Source: Anaerolineae bacterium
GTDB taxonomy: Bacteria; Chloroflexota; Anaerolineae; Aggregatilineales; UBA3940
Assembly: GCA_016926985.1 (NCBI GenBank)
Contig: JAFGNO010000041.1
Location: forward strand, 1-13,963
DNA: 13,963 bases
Reading direction: 5' to 3'
In this document: positions 6,778 through 13,963 of the stretch, in pieces
How the letters are laid out: the number at the start of each line of letters is the position of its first letter
Numbering within the stretch: the stretch's first letter is position 1
Made by a program: the position numbers and the translations under genes
The notes under the pieces: model-generated
Database searches by the model: none
The model's input: only the letters and a program-made list of their open reading frames with translations
Told to the model about the DNA's origin: nothing

Positions 6778-7683
6778 GTGATCAATGAGATGAGACATCC
6801 AAAGCATGTGACCTTTGCGGGATTTGCTGTCGCTGTTGCGCTGATGGCGGCAGTTCTCGCCTGCAACGCGGCGGGGGGTAGCCAGCCCGATTCGCAGGCA
6901 ACTATCCAGGCGGTCTATGCGACCATTACCGCCCAGGCGGGCGCGCTGCCCACCGCCACCGCGCAGACTATTCCCACTGCAGAACCAACCACCGGCCCGA
7001 CAACGGATGTCACTCTGTTCCCGGATGATGTCAGAACCGGCAATGGCACAAACCTTTCCATCTCTGTCTGCCCGCAGGCTATCACGATTGATGCCGTGTC
7101 GGCGGATTGGGGCGAAGTCGAGCGCTTCGCGCTCAGCAATAATACCTACGGCTCAGGGGCATGGAGCGACGCGGCTGACCTGTCCGGCTATGCCCGCCTG
7201 TGCTGGTCGGAGAGCGCGCTCTACCTTTTCGTCGAGGTCAGCGATGACCAGCATGTCCAGACCGAATCCGGCGGATCAGCCTGGAAAGGTGATGAGGTTG
7301 AGCTTCTCTTTGACGGCGATCTGGCGGGGGATTTTTACTACGACACATGGGATGACGACGACACCCAGTTGGGGCTGTCACCCGGCGATTTTGGCTCGCT
7401 GCTCCCCTCGGCAATGCACTTCCATCCCTCGGTTGCGCCAGCGGAGGATGTGCGGCTGGCTGCCAGGCAGACCGGCGCCGGGGGAAATTACTGGCTGGAG
7501 GCGGAAATCCGCTGGCGTGCGCTCAGGGTGACACCCCAAGCGGAGCGAACCTACGGGTTGTGCGTCGCGCTCAGCGATAACGACAGCCCTGGCGAAGCCA
7601 TCCAGCAGTCGATGGTCAGCCACTGCACCCGGTTGGCGGTGTTTAATCCAACGACCTGGATCACCGTGGAACTCAGCCCGTAA
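6778..7683 (+). CDS. Lipoprotein with a CBM9-like carbohydrate-binding domain
   Basis: This is a 301-residue secreted lipoprotein. Residues 1-28 are a signal peptide with a basic start (MRHPKH), a hydrophobic core and lipobox VLAC, with lipidated Cys29. A Thr/Pro/Ala-rich linker follows (about 50-80). Residues about 98-301 fit the CBM9/DOMON-like beta sandwich: strand ITIDAVSADWGEV (102-114), LCWSESALYLFVEVSDD (141-157), WKGDEVELLFDGD (169-181) and YWLEAEIRW (238-246). CBM9 domains bind ends of polysaccharide or sugar chains. No catalytic domain is present, so a surface glycan-binding or receptor role is inferred. The start is GTG with GGTGAG about 5 nt upstream; an ATG four codons later is possible. 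It is transcribed toward a second lipoprotein gene, with only 25 nt between the two stops and no strong terminator in between. Confidence 0.78.
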   Translation: MINEMRHPKHVTFAGFAVAVALMAAVLACNAAGGSQPDSQATIQAVYATITAQAGALPTATAQTIPTAEPTTGPTTDVTLFPDDVRTGNGTNLSISVCPQAITIDAVSADWGEVERFALSNNTYGSGAWSDAADLSGYARLCWSESALYLFVEVSDDQHVQTESGGSAWKGDEVELLFDGDLAGDFYYDTWDDDDTQLGLSPGDFGSLLPSAMHFHPSVAPAEDVRLAARQTGAGGNYWLEAEIRWRALRVTPQAERTYGLCVALSDNDSPGEAIQQSMVSHCTRLAVFNPTTWITVELSP

Positions 7684-7708
7684 AGCAGTGTGCCAAAAAA
7701 TAGCCAAG

Positions 7709-9121
7709 TCAGGGAAGATTTGTCATAAGCACATAACGCCCGCGTGTAAGCTGAGGTGTTCCGGTATACATGTAAATGATACCATTCACGATCACGATAT
7801 CCGCATGACCCATCCCCCAGTTATCCTGAACCCCCCCTAAGACCGGATTCCCCGGGTATTTCTCCCATTTGCCATCCAGGACAAGGCTGCGGGCAAAGCC
7901 CAGTGCAAACTGGGTTTCACGCCCCGCTGAGGGAGAATGTGGGCCGCGCGTGCCCTCATAGGCCATGTAGTAGTAGATACCCTCTTTGACCACATCAGCA
8001 GACGTTGCATAGCGGAAGTCGTAGAACGGATTGGCTGCTGCACCCCGCGCACCAAGTGGGCCGTAGCCTGACGCGCCGGCAAAAAGCGGGTTTGAGGCAC
8101 ACATCTCAAAATCGGAATGTATTCCCAGCGGGGCAACCAGGCATCCCAGGTGCGCAGGGTTTTTCCCCATCCCTTCGAAAATGTACAGATTATCACGCTC
8201 AATATAAAGTCCCGGAGGGCCGCCAACCAGGCAGTCCTCCGGCTCCCCCACAATCGGGTGTGTACCCACCAGTGCATAGGATTCGCAGGTTCGGTGATAG
8301 AGCCGCCATACGCCGGTACCGGGGATAATAACCGGTCGCGACCAGTTGATCCCATCATTGGATTCGGTTATCCAGGTAGCAGCACCATTTTCATATACCA
8401 TGTAAAAGCGCCCGCTGGCACTGCGCACCACACGGGGATACTGCTGCTGCATCACGTGGTCATCCCGATCACAGGGACAGGAGTCGCAGGCCAGGATGCA
8501 CTGGTTATGGGTCACTTGAAAGCTGCGCCCACCATCGGTGCTGACCCAGCGGGTGATGCAGCCCGGATAAGGAACCGGATCGCCGCACGAGTCCACAGTA
8601 CCCTGGAAGCGGTAGTTGGTATGCGCATACGACCAGTAAATGTTATGGCCCATGTAGAGCGTGTCGGACGTATCCAGCGGCAGACCGGTGTCAGCGATCT
8701 CCAGAATCCAGCTGGCGTTGCCATTCCAGTAGTCATTCAGCGTGCCGGGTTGTCCAGGGATAGGGGTGGATGTCTGGGTAGCGGTCGGGGCAGGGGTAAA
8801 CGTTGCGGTCGCGGTATAGGTTGGCGTTGGTGTCTCACTTAAGGTGGGAGAGGGTGTAAACGTCAGCGTAGGGGTGGGCGTGAGTGATGGTGTATAGGTG
8901 ATAGTTGGCGTATAAGTGTGAGTGGGCGTGGTCGTGTTTGTCGGGGTGTGGGTCAGCGTGGCCGTCAGGTCAGGATTGGTGGGGATAGGGGGAACGCTTC
9001 TGACGGGATCATCATTGGCAAAAACAAGGGAATAGCCTTCCGGTTGGCAAGCACCCATGACAAATGTCGCCAGCACACAGGCAAAGGCAATGCACAGGCG
9101 ATAACAGGGACGGCCTGGCAT
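7709..9121 (-). CDS. Lipoprotein with Thr/Pro linker and beta-propeller-like (glycosidase-like) domain
   Basis: This 470-residue protein starts with a signal peptide and lipobox VMGAC (Cys25). A Thr/Pro tandem linker follows (49-122), then a globular domain (about 128-470). The domain has repeated blade-like segments with aromatic strands (GRFYMVYENG 237-246, DNLYIFEGMG 310-319, GIYYYMAYEG 381-390, GIIYMYTGT 447-455) and turns such as STDGGRSF and ESNDGINW. These resemble five-bladed propeller glycosidases (GH43/GH32/GH130-like) or BNR-type propellers, and GNPVLGG...HADIVIVNG recalls that group. I cannot assign a catalytic triad. The domain has ten cysteines, four of them clustered as C-x3-C-x2-C-x-C (208-217). 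The ATG at 9121 is preceded by an in-frame TTG. The gene follows glyQS by 39 nt. Family and substrate are unknown. Confidence 0.75.
   Translation of the reverse strand: MPGRPCYRLCIAFACVLATFVMGACQPEGYSLVFANDDPVRSVPPIPTNPDLTATLTHTPTNTTTPTHTYTPTITYTPSLTPTPTLTFTPSPTLSETPTPTYTATATFTPAPTATQTSTPIPGQPGTLNDYWNGNASWILEIADTGLPLDTSDTLYMGHNIYWSYAHTNYRFQGTVDSCGDPVPYPGCITRWVSTDGGRSFQVTHNQCILACDSCPCDRDDHVMQQQYPRVVRSASGRFYMVYENGAATWITESNDGINWSRPVIIPGTGVWRLYHRTCESYALVGTHPIVGEPEDCLVGGPPGLYIERDNLYIFEGMGKNPAHLGCLVAPLGIHSDFEMCASNPLFAGASGYGPLGARGAAANPFYDFRYATSADVVKEGIYYYMAYEGTRGPHSPSAGRETQFALGFARSLVLDGKWEKYPGNPVLGGVQDNWGMGHADIVIVNGIIYMYTGTPQLTRGRYVLMTNLP
8756..8977 (-). repeat. Low-complexity tandem repeat coding a Thr/Pro linker
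   Basis: About 220 bp inside the second lipoprotein gene encode repeated TPT, TYTP and TFTP units (residues 49-122 of the protein). On the plus strand this appears as GGTGTxGGxGT-rich sequence. Such linkers are common between the lipid anchor and the outer domain of Chloroflexota surface proteins. The repeat is likely to vary in length between strains. Confidence 0.8.
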
Positions 9122-9160
9122 CAATTATACTCTCAGCGGAAGCAGGATTCGGGCAGCCAA

Positions 9161-12100
9161 TCAGAACCCTTCCATATGGGAGAAATCGGCGATGCCCTCG
9201 GCAAGTGACACAATATGCTGTAAAAGCGCCAGCCGGTTCTCCCGTGTTGCTTTGTCCTCGTGCATCACCAGCACGCCCCCCTCATCAGCCGGGGCAAAGA
9301 AGGCATCAATGGCCGGTACCAGCCTTTCCATTTCCTCCAGCAGGCTGTTAAGATCGGGGGCGACTTCCAGCCGCTTCCGGGCAGTGTGATAAGCAGCATA
9401 AAGATCTTTTTCAACTGCCTCTTCAAAAGCATCAGGGAGCAGGGTATAAACAGCCGTCTGTCCCCGGGTTATCCGGGCGCAGCGGGCATAGGCATCCAAT
9501 ACCTGCTGCCAGTTCTCTCGTTTAATCCATTTTTCAAGCTGCCCCGCAGCAAGATACGCCCGGTAGGGATTTGCACCCTGCCCGGCAATAACCGCTTCCA
9601 CCATATCATGGCGAAAAGTCTCACGCAGCAACCCGCGAAGCCGTCCGATGATAAACTCAAGCACCGCGTCTTTGGCGGCAGCAGTGACCGAGGCCTCGCC
9701 CAGTTCCCGTGTATATCCGTAGGCAGCCCAATCAATTGCGTCCTGCAGGTCGAGGTCGATGGCGTGCCCAATCAGAACCTGAACCAATCCCAGCGCCGCC
9801 CGGCGAAGCCCATAAGGGTCAGTTGACCCGGTCGGCTGCATGCCTACCGAGAACAACCCGACCAGGCTGTCCAGCCGGTCCGCCAGGGCCACAGCGAGCC
9901 CGGCAGGTGATTGCGGAAGCCTGTCGCCAGAAAAACGTGGGAGGTAGTGTTCTGCAATGGCATCTGCCACGCTTGTCGGCTCACCGCTGTTCAACGCATA
10001 ATGCCGTCCCATAACTCCCTGCAATGAGGTCATCTCCACCACCACGCGAGTCGCCAGATCGGCCTTAGCCAGCCGCGCCGCACGGATAGCCATATCCAGT
10101 TCGCCGTTCAAATCTTCCAGACCCAGCAGCACACCCAGCCGGGCAGTAAGCGCCTCCAGCCGGGAAGCCTTTTCATAGTAAGACCCGATATCTTCCTGGA
10201 AGGTAAGCATCTTGAGATCGGACAGATAGGATTCAAGTGACTGCTTGATATCTTCCTGGTAGAAAAACCGGGCATCAGCAAAGCGGGCCTGGATAACCTG
10301 CTCATTCCCCCTGGTCACAACGTCAAGGTGTTGTTCGTCGCCGTTTCGGACTGCAACGAAACAGGGCAGCAGGTTGTTTTTTTTGTCCACCACCGCAAAA
10401 TAGCGCTGGTGTTTTTTCATCACCATGATCAGGATTTCATCAGGGAGGGCGAGTTGTTCTTTCGGGAACGTTCCCAGCAGCGCGGTCGGCTGCTCAACCA
10501 GGTTGGCAACTTCTTCCAGCAGAGCGGGGTCTTCAAGAATATAGCCATCGACCTTGGCAGCCAGTTCGTCAGCCTGCTTTTTGATGATGTCCCGCCGGAG
10601 ATCGGGATCGATGATGATCCCCAGGCTCTCCATCAGTTCGGTATAGTGTGATACATCGACCAGGGTGTATTCAGGCGAGCCAAGGGGCCGTGTTCCACGT
10701 GTGATCCGGTTGCTGTTCAGCCCTGCGTAAGAGAAGGGGATGACACCCTTATCATACAGGGCTACCAGCCAGCGAATGGGCCGTGAAAATGCCAGGGTCG
10801 TGGAGTTCCAGCGCATGGTCTTTTCAAACTTCAGCCCGGCAATGAGGCCAATCAAGACTTCTGGCAGAACTTCAGCAGCAGGCTGTCCGGGATCTTTGAC
10901 CGCCGCCGCAACATACAGCCCTCCGTCGATTTCCACCTGCTCCAGGTCCTTGGGAGCCAGGCCCAGGCTGCGGGCAAATCCTTCCGCTGCCCTGGTCGGC
11001 CTGTTCTCCTGGTCAAATGCGGCTTTCACCGGCGGGCCTCGCCGGATGCTTTCCTCGGCCCGCTGGTGCGGTGAAAGCCCATCGACAATCACGACAAGCC
11101 GCCGGGGTGTTCCGCCAACGGTTACCTGCTCAAAGTCCAGCCGAGCAGCGTTCAGCGCGTCCGGCACAGCCACCTGCAGCTGTTCTATTGCCGATGTCAG
11201 GTCAGCGGATGGAAGCTCCTCGGTGCCGATCTCCAGCAATAACGGGGCAGGATAGTCAGGATGATCACCGACTTCAACCACCGTAACCGGTCGTTGTGGC
11301 ATGGTGAGTACGCCGGTCTCTGTGTCAATTGACCAGTCCTCAGGCAGCCAGGGATATTCCAGATGCTGGCGCTGCTCAAGGTAGGCCAGCGCCACCTTTG
11401 CCGCTGTGCGCTGCATGCGCCGAAAATAGTCTGCCCGCTCCACCACGCCAATCGCCCCACGCGCATCCATCACATTGAACAGGTGCGAGCATTTCAGCAC
11501 ATAATCATGCGCGGGCGTGATCAGCGGCGGACTACATTCAAGTGCCCGGTCCGCTTCTTTTTCGTAGGTAATATAGGTCGCTTTTAACGCCTCGATATCA
11601 GCCACTTCAAAATAATAGCGACAGTGTTCAACCTCGGATTGCAGCAGAATATCGCCATAACTGAGATTGTCCATCCACTGGATATCCCAGACAGAATCAA
11701 CCCCCTGAAGGACCATAATAATGCGCTCAAGCCCATAGGTGATCTCCACCGAAACCGGCGTAAGCTGCTGGCCCCCCGCCTGCTGGAAATAGGTAAACTG
11801 GGTGATCTCCTGCCCATCCAGCCAGACTTCCCAACCAAGCCCCCATGCGCCCAGCGCCGGGGATTCCCAGTTGTCCTCCACAAAGCGGATATCGTGTTTG
11901 CGCCGGTCAATTCCCAGCGCCTCAAGGCTCTGGAGATAGATCTCCTGCGAATTGCCCGGATCAGGCTTGAGAATCACCTGATACTGGTAGAACATCTGCA
12001 TGCGGTTTGGATTATCGCCATAACGCCCATCATCCGGTCGAATCGAGGGTTCAACGTAACCAACATTCCAGGGTTCAGGACCCAGCACACGCAGGAACGT

Positions 12101-12223
12101 CGCGGGGTTCATGGTTCCCGCGCCTACCTGGATATTGTAAGGCTGCCAGATGACGCAGTTCTGCTTTGCCCAGAATTCCTGTAAACGGGTGATGGTTTCC
12201 TGAAACGATGATACCTTGCTCAC
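9161..12223 (-). CDS. glyQS: Glycyl-tRNA synthetase, fused alpha and beta chains
   Basis: This 1020-residue protein joins both subunits of the bacterial-type glycyl-tRNA synthetase, normally an alpha2beta2 enzyme that charges tRNA(Gly). Residues 1 to about 296 are the catalytic alpha chain, with FWAKQNCVIWQPYN (17-30), VEPSIRPDDGRYGDNPNR (57-74) and LERIIMVLQG (165-174). About 30 residues of linker follow. The beta chain starts near 327 with PLLLEIGTEELPSADL. It continues with the QGVMGRHYA/EHYLPRFSGD/LADRLDSLVG block (the HD-like region) and ends in an anticodon-binding region containing ANPYRAYLA and VLVMHEDKATRENRLALL. The frame is uninterrupted across the junction. The start is GTG with GGAGG 7 nt upstream; a nearby ATG is out of frame. 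Single-chain forms are known in some lineages such as Chlamydia. No T-box leader was found. A lipoprotein gene follows by 39 nt without a terminator. Confidence 0.96.
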   Translation of the reverse strand: MSKVSSFQETITRLQEFWAKQNCVIWQPYNIQVGAGTMNPATFLRVLGPEPWNVGYVEPSIRPDDGRYGDNPNRMQMFYQYQVILKPDPGNSQEIYLQSLEALGIDRRKHDIRFVEDNWESPALGAWGLGWEVWLDGQEITQFTYFQQAGGQQLTPVSVEITYGLERIIMVLQGVDSVWDIQWMDNLSYGDILLQSEVEHCRYYFEVADIEALKATYITYEKEADRALECSPPLITPAHDYVLKCSHLFNVMDARGAIGVVERADYFRRMQRTAAKVALAYLEQRQHLEYPWLPEDWSIDTETGVLTMPQRPVTVVEVGDHPDYPAPLLLEIGTEELPSADLTSAIEQLQVAVPDALNAARLDFEQVTVGGTPRRLVVIVDGLSPHQRAEESIRRGPPVKAAFDQENRPTRAAEGFARSLGLAPKDLEQVEIDGGLYVAAAVKDPGQPAAEVLPEVLIGLIAGLKFEKTMRWNSTTLAFSRPIRWLVALYDKGVIPFSYAGLNSNRITRGTRPLGSPEYTLVDVSHYTELMESLGIIIDPDLRRDIIKKQADELAAKVDGYILEDPALLEEVANLVEQPTALLGTFPKEQLALPDEILIMVMKKHQRYFAVVDKKNNLLPCFVAVRNGDEQHLDVVTRGNEQVIQARFADARFFYQEDIKQSLESYLSDLKMLTFQEDIGSYYEKASRLEALTARLGVLLGLEDLNGELDMAIRAARLAKADLATRVVVEMTSLQGVMGRHYALNSGEPTSVADAIAEHYLPRFSGDRLPQSPAGLAVALADRLDSLVGLFSVGMQPTGSTDPYGLRRAALGLVQVLIGHAIDLDLQDAIDWAAYGYTRELGEASVTAAAKDAVLEFIIGRLRGLLRETFRHDMVEAVIAGQGANPYRAYLAAGQLEKWIKRENWQQVLDAYARCARITRGQTAVYTLLPDAFEEAVEKDLYAAYHTARKRLEVAPDLNSLLEEMERLVPAIDAFFAPADEGGVLVMHEDKATRENRLALLQHIVSLAEGIADFSHMEGF

Positions 12224-12530
12224 GCATATCCTCCATATCCGACCAATTCATGGTTACCGGCGGCTTCTGGAGATTTTAACATGGTGGCCTGATATTGCGA
12301 GACAATGATCCGGCAGCAGGTAACACGCCTGAACGCCCCCGTTAAAGCCTTGAGCTTCTACCAGCCAGAGAGACGCTCTCCAGACCGGGGGATCGGGCAA
12401 GCTGCGCCAGCGAGGCTGGCCATATAACCACGCTCGTATGGCACAACTCCAAACTCCCCTGTAAAATAGGCCTAGGAAATCCAGCCACACCGATTTTATA
12501 GTCACAATATCCCACTGAGGAGAGCCAAAA
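12224..12530. other. Divergent intergenic region between glyQS and the LURP-one-like gene
   Basis: About 307 nt with no convincing gene. On the minus strand a TAAAAT box (plus positions 12273-12278) could be the glyQS -10 element, but no good -35 lies at the right distance. On the plus strand TATAGT (12497-12502) could serve the downstream gene, again with a poor -35. A perfect 6-bp hairpin GCCAGC-GAG-GCTGGC lies at 12406-12420, with a weaker GAGAG-ACG-CTCTC nearby at about 12368-12380. No T-box motif, tRNA, SRP or 6S RNA signature was recognised. Confidence 0.45.
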
Positions 12531-13127
12531 ATGAAGTATACCTATCCGTTGAAAATGTCCTTTAAGATCGTTGCCATTGCGCCGCAGATCTTCATCCGGG
12601 ACGCCAGTGAGAACGAACTGTTCTATGTGCACCAGAAGGCCTTCAAGCTCAAGGAAGAAATAACCGTCTACCGCGACCAGTCCAAGGCAGACTCGTTATA
12701 CAGCATCAGTGCTGACCGGGTCATCGATTTTTCCGCCAAGTACACCATCCGTGATGCGGCAGGAACCACCCTGGGAGCCCTTCGCCGTGAAGGGGCCAAA
12801 TCGATTTTTAAGGCCAGCTACCTCCTGCTGGGGCCTGAAGATACCCAGACCCACCATATCAAGGAAGACAATGCCTGGATCCGTGTGGCAGATGCGGTGC
12901 TTGAGTCCATCCCGGTTGTCGGCATGATCTCCGGCTATCTGTTCCACCCCAGCTATACTATATATGACATGACAGAAAAGCCCCTGATGCGCCTCACCAA
13001 GAAACCGGCTTTCTTTGAGGGTGCGTTTGAGATCAATGCGCTTGACGAGTCTATCGACGAGGTAACTGAAACCCGGCTGCTGCTCAGCTACATGATGATG
13101 ATCCTCCTTGAGCGCGCCCGAGGCTAA
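12531..13127 (+). CDS. LURP-one-related / YxjI-like (tubby-fold) family protein
   Basis: This 198-residue cytoplasmic protein matches the pattern of the LURP-one-related (LOR) family, a tubby/scramblase-like beta-barrel wrapped around a hydrophobic helix. It begins with YTYPLKMSFKIVAIAPQIFIRD (4-25) and continues with NELFYVHQKAFKLKEEITVY, where family members have 'VFYVKGKFFSL...ITLYD'. It then has repeated 'Y.I.DA.G..LG.L.R' and 'YTIYDMTEKPLMRLTKKPAFF' strands, and ends in a hydrophobic helix (LLLSYMMMILLE, about 183-194). Bacterial members have no settled function; membrane or lipid association has been suggested for the fold. The ATG has GAGGAGA 7 nt upstream. The nuclease gene sbcD starts 18 nt after its stop, so the two are probably one transcript. 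The family call is by pattern only. Confidence 0.72.
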   Translation: MKYTYPLKMSFKIVAIAPQIFIRDASENELFYVHQKAFKLKEEITVYRDQSKADSLYSISADRVIDFSAKYTIRDAAGTTLGALRREGAKSIFKASYLLLGPEDTQTHHIKEDNAWIRVADAVLESIPVVGMISGYLFHPSYTIYDMTEKPLMRLTKKPAFFEGAFEINALDESIDEVTETRLLLSYMMMILLERARG

Positions 13128-13145
13128 ACCCGATCGGACGGAGCG

Positions 13146-13963
13146 GTGACTGAACCAATCCGCATGCTGCATTTCGCCGATGTTCACATCGGCATGGAAA
13201 ACTATGGACGCACTGACCCGGCTACTGGCATCAGCAGCCGGGTCATGGATTTCCTGCGCAACCTGACCAGGATCGTGGCGTTTGCCGAAGAAAACGATGC
13301 CGACCTGGCAATCTTTGCCGGCGATGCCTTCAAGACCCGCCAGCCCAATCCCACCTTTCAACGCGAATTTGCCCGCCGCATCCGGCGGCTGGCTGATCAA
13401 TGCCCGGTTATTTTGCTGGTTGGCAACCATGATGTGCCCTCGATGACTCAGAAAGCTTCCACCATTGAGATATTCCACACGCTGGCTGTGAACAATGTCA
13501 TTGTGGGGCGCGCCGACCAGATGCACCTGGTAGAAACAAAACGTGGGCCGGTCCAGGTAGCGACAATTCCCTACCCGATTCGCCAGCGCCTGCTGGCCGA
13601 ATTGGACACCTCCGGCAAGAGTCTCACCGAGCTGGACCTGCTCCTCCGGCAGCAGGTGGACACGATCGTCCGTAACCTCGCGGAACAGACCGACCCGGTG
13701 GTCCCGGCGGTGCTGACCGGGCATTTCACCGTCTCAGGCGCCAGAATAGGCTCTGAGCAGGGGGTCATGCTGGGCCGCGATGTAGCCGTAATGAAAAGCA
13801 GCCTGGATAACCCGGCCTGGGACTACGTAGCGCTCGGGCACATTCACTATCACCAGGATATGAATCCCGGCGCTTACCCCCCGATTGTCTACAGCGGCAG
13901 CATCGATCGGATTGATTTTGGCGAGGAAGGCGCGGCAAAAGGCTTCTGCTGGGTCAACCTGGA
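13146..13963 (+). CDS. sbcD: DNA repair exonuclease SbcD/Mre11, N-terminal part
   Basis: SbcD is the Mn-dependent nuclease subunit that works with the SbcC ATPase on DNA ends and hairpins. The first 272 residues are visible; the gene runs off the right edge. All the metallophosphoesterase motifs are present: FADVHIG (Asp12, His14), FAGDAF (Asp60), VGNHDVP (Asn94, His95, Asp96), LTGHFT (His193) and LGHIHYH (His232, His234). The start is a GTG (13146) with GGAG only 2 nt before it. An ATG at 13164, immediately before the first motif, is a possible alternative. The gene follows the LURP-one-like gene by 18 nt. The partner sbcC would be expected just beyond the window. The assignment to this nuclease family is secure. 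Confidence 0.93.
   Translation, partial: MTEPIRMLHFADVHIGMENYGRTDPATGISSRVMDFLRNLTRIVAFAEENDADLAIFAGDAFKTRQPNPTFQREFARRIRRLADQCPVILLVGNHDVPSMTQKASTIEIFHTLAVNNVIVGRADQMHLVETKRGPVQVATIPYPIRQRLLAELDTSGKSLTELDLLLRQQVDTIVRNLAEQTDPVVPAVLTGHFTVSGARIGSEQGVMLGRDVAVMKSSLDNPAWDYVALGHIHYHQDMNPGAYPPIVYSGSIDRIDFGEEGAAKGFCWVNL

Noticed and set aside
7684..7708. A terminator between the two convergent lipoprotein genes, suggested by an A6/T6 run at 7695-7700.
   Set aside because: No stem of useful length lies next to the run on either strand.
9124..9129. A perfect TATAAT on the minus strand 2 nt before the start of the propeller lipoprotein gene.
   Set aside because: Transcription from it would start inside the coding region, after the only sensible start codon, and no -35 box is present at 16-18 nt. 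It is probably chance.
12254..12505. An 83-residue open frame on the minus strand in the glyQS upstream region.
   Set aside because: It starts at a GTG with no good ribosome site, its composition does not look protein-like, it covers the glyQS promoter region, and I recognise no family.
12489..12506. A second CRP-like site, from the TCACA half-site before the LURP-one-like gene.
   Set aside because: The other half (CGATT where TGTGA is needed) does not match.
12224..12530. A T-box riboswitch in front of glyQS.
   Set aside because: The conserved T-box sequence (AGGGTGGNACCGCG type) and a following terminator are absent on the minus strand.
12696..13724. A 342-residue open frame on the minus strand opposite the LURP-one-like gene and sbcD.
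   Set aside because: It spans two well-supported plus-strand genes and the gap between them, with no domain pattern of its own.

Overview
The window looks like ordinary bacterial chromosome, most likely from a member of the Chloroflexota (Anaerolineae-like). This is an inference. It rests on a single-chain glycyl-tRNA synthetase (alpha and beta fused), lipoproteins with a long Thr/Pro 'TPT' linker behind the lipobox, a long RecJ with an extra C-terminal domain, and fairly GC-rich, Shine-Dalgarno-led genes. No mobile element, CRISPR array, tRNA or rRNA was seen. Nothing here is clearly a new defence or mobile system. The most notable features are a regulatory site and two poorly described lipoproteins.

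Layout. Positions 1-1118, minus strand: a VOC (glyoxalase-fold) protein, then gatC and the 5' part of gatA, which make the amidotransferase that corrects mischarged Glu-tRNA(Gln)/Asp-tRNA(Asn). Positions 1130-1170: a strong intrinsic terminator. Positions 1185-4175, minus strand: a tight three-gene unit of a two-BON-domain protein, an alanine-dehydrogenase-like enzyme and a 4-hydroxybutyrate/acetate-type CoA-transferase. It is preceded by a good sigma70-type promoter and a perfect 16-bp palindrome that matches the CRP core consensus (TGTGA-N6-TCACA). Positions 4171-6483, minus strand: recJ, the single-strand exonuclease of recombination and mismatch repair.

Positions 6484-6777: a divergent promoter region. 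Positions 6778-7683, plus strand: a lipoprotein with a CBM9-like domain. It converges on a second lipoprotein (7709-9121, minus strand) with a Thr/Pro linker, a beta-propeller-like domain and a cysteine cluster. Positions 9161-12223, minus strand: glyQS, encoding a one-chain glycyl-tRNA synthetase. Positions 12224-12530: a second divergent intergenic region with a short perfect hairpin and no T-box. Positions 12531-13963, plus strand: a LURP-one/YxjI-like protein followed 18 nt later by the start of an SbcD/Mre11 nuclease, cut by the window edge.

How the genes relate: translation (gatCA, glyQS) and DNA repair (recJ, sbcD) housekeeping genes are mixed with a small carbon/nitrogen catabolic unit. 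In that unit, alanine-like amino acid oxidation to a 2-oxo acid and CoA transfer between organic acids could be switched by a CRP/FNR-family regulator. The two secreted lipoproteins probably sit on the outer face of the membrane and may bind or cut glycans.
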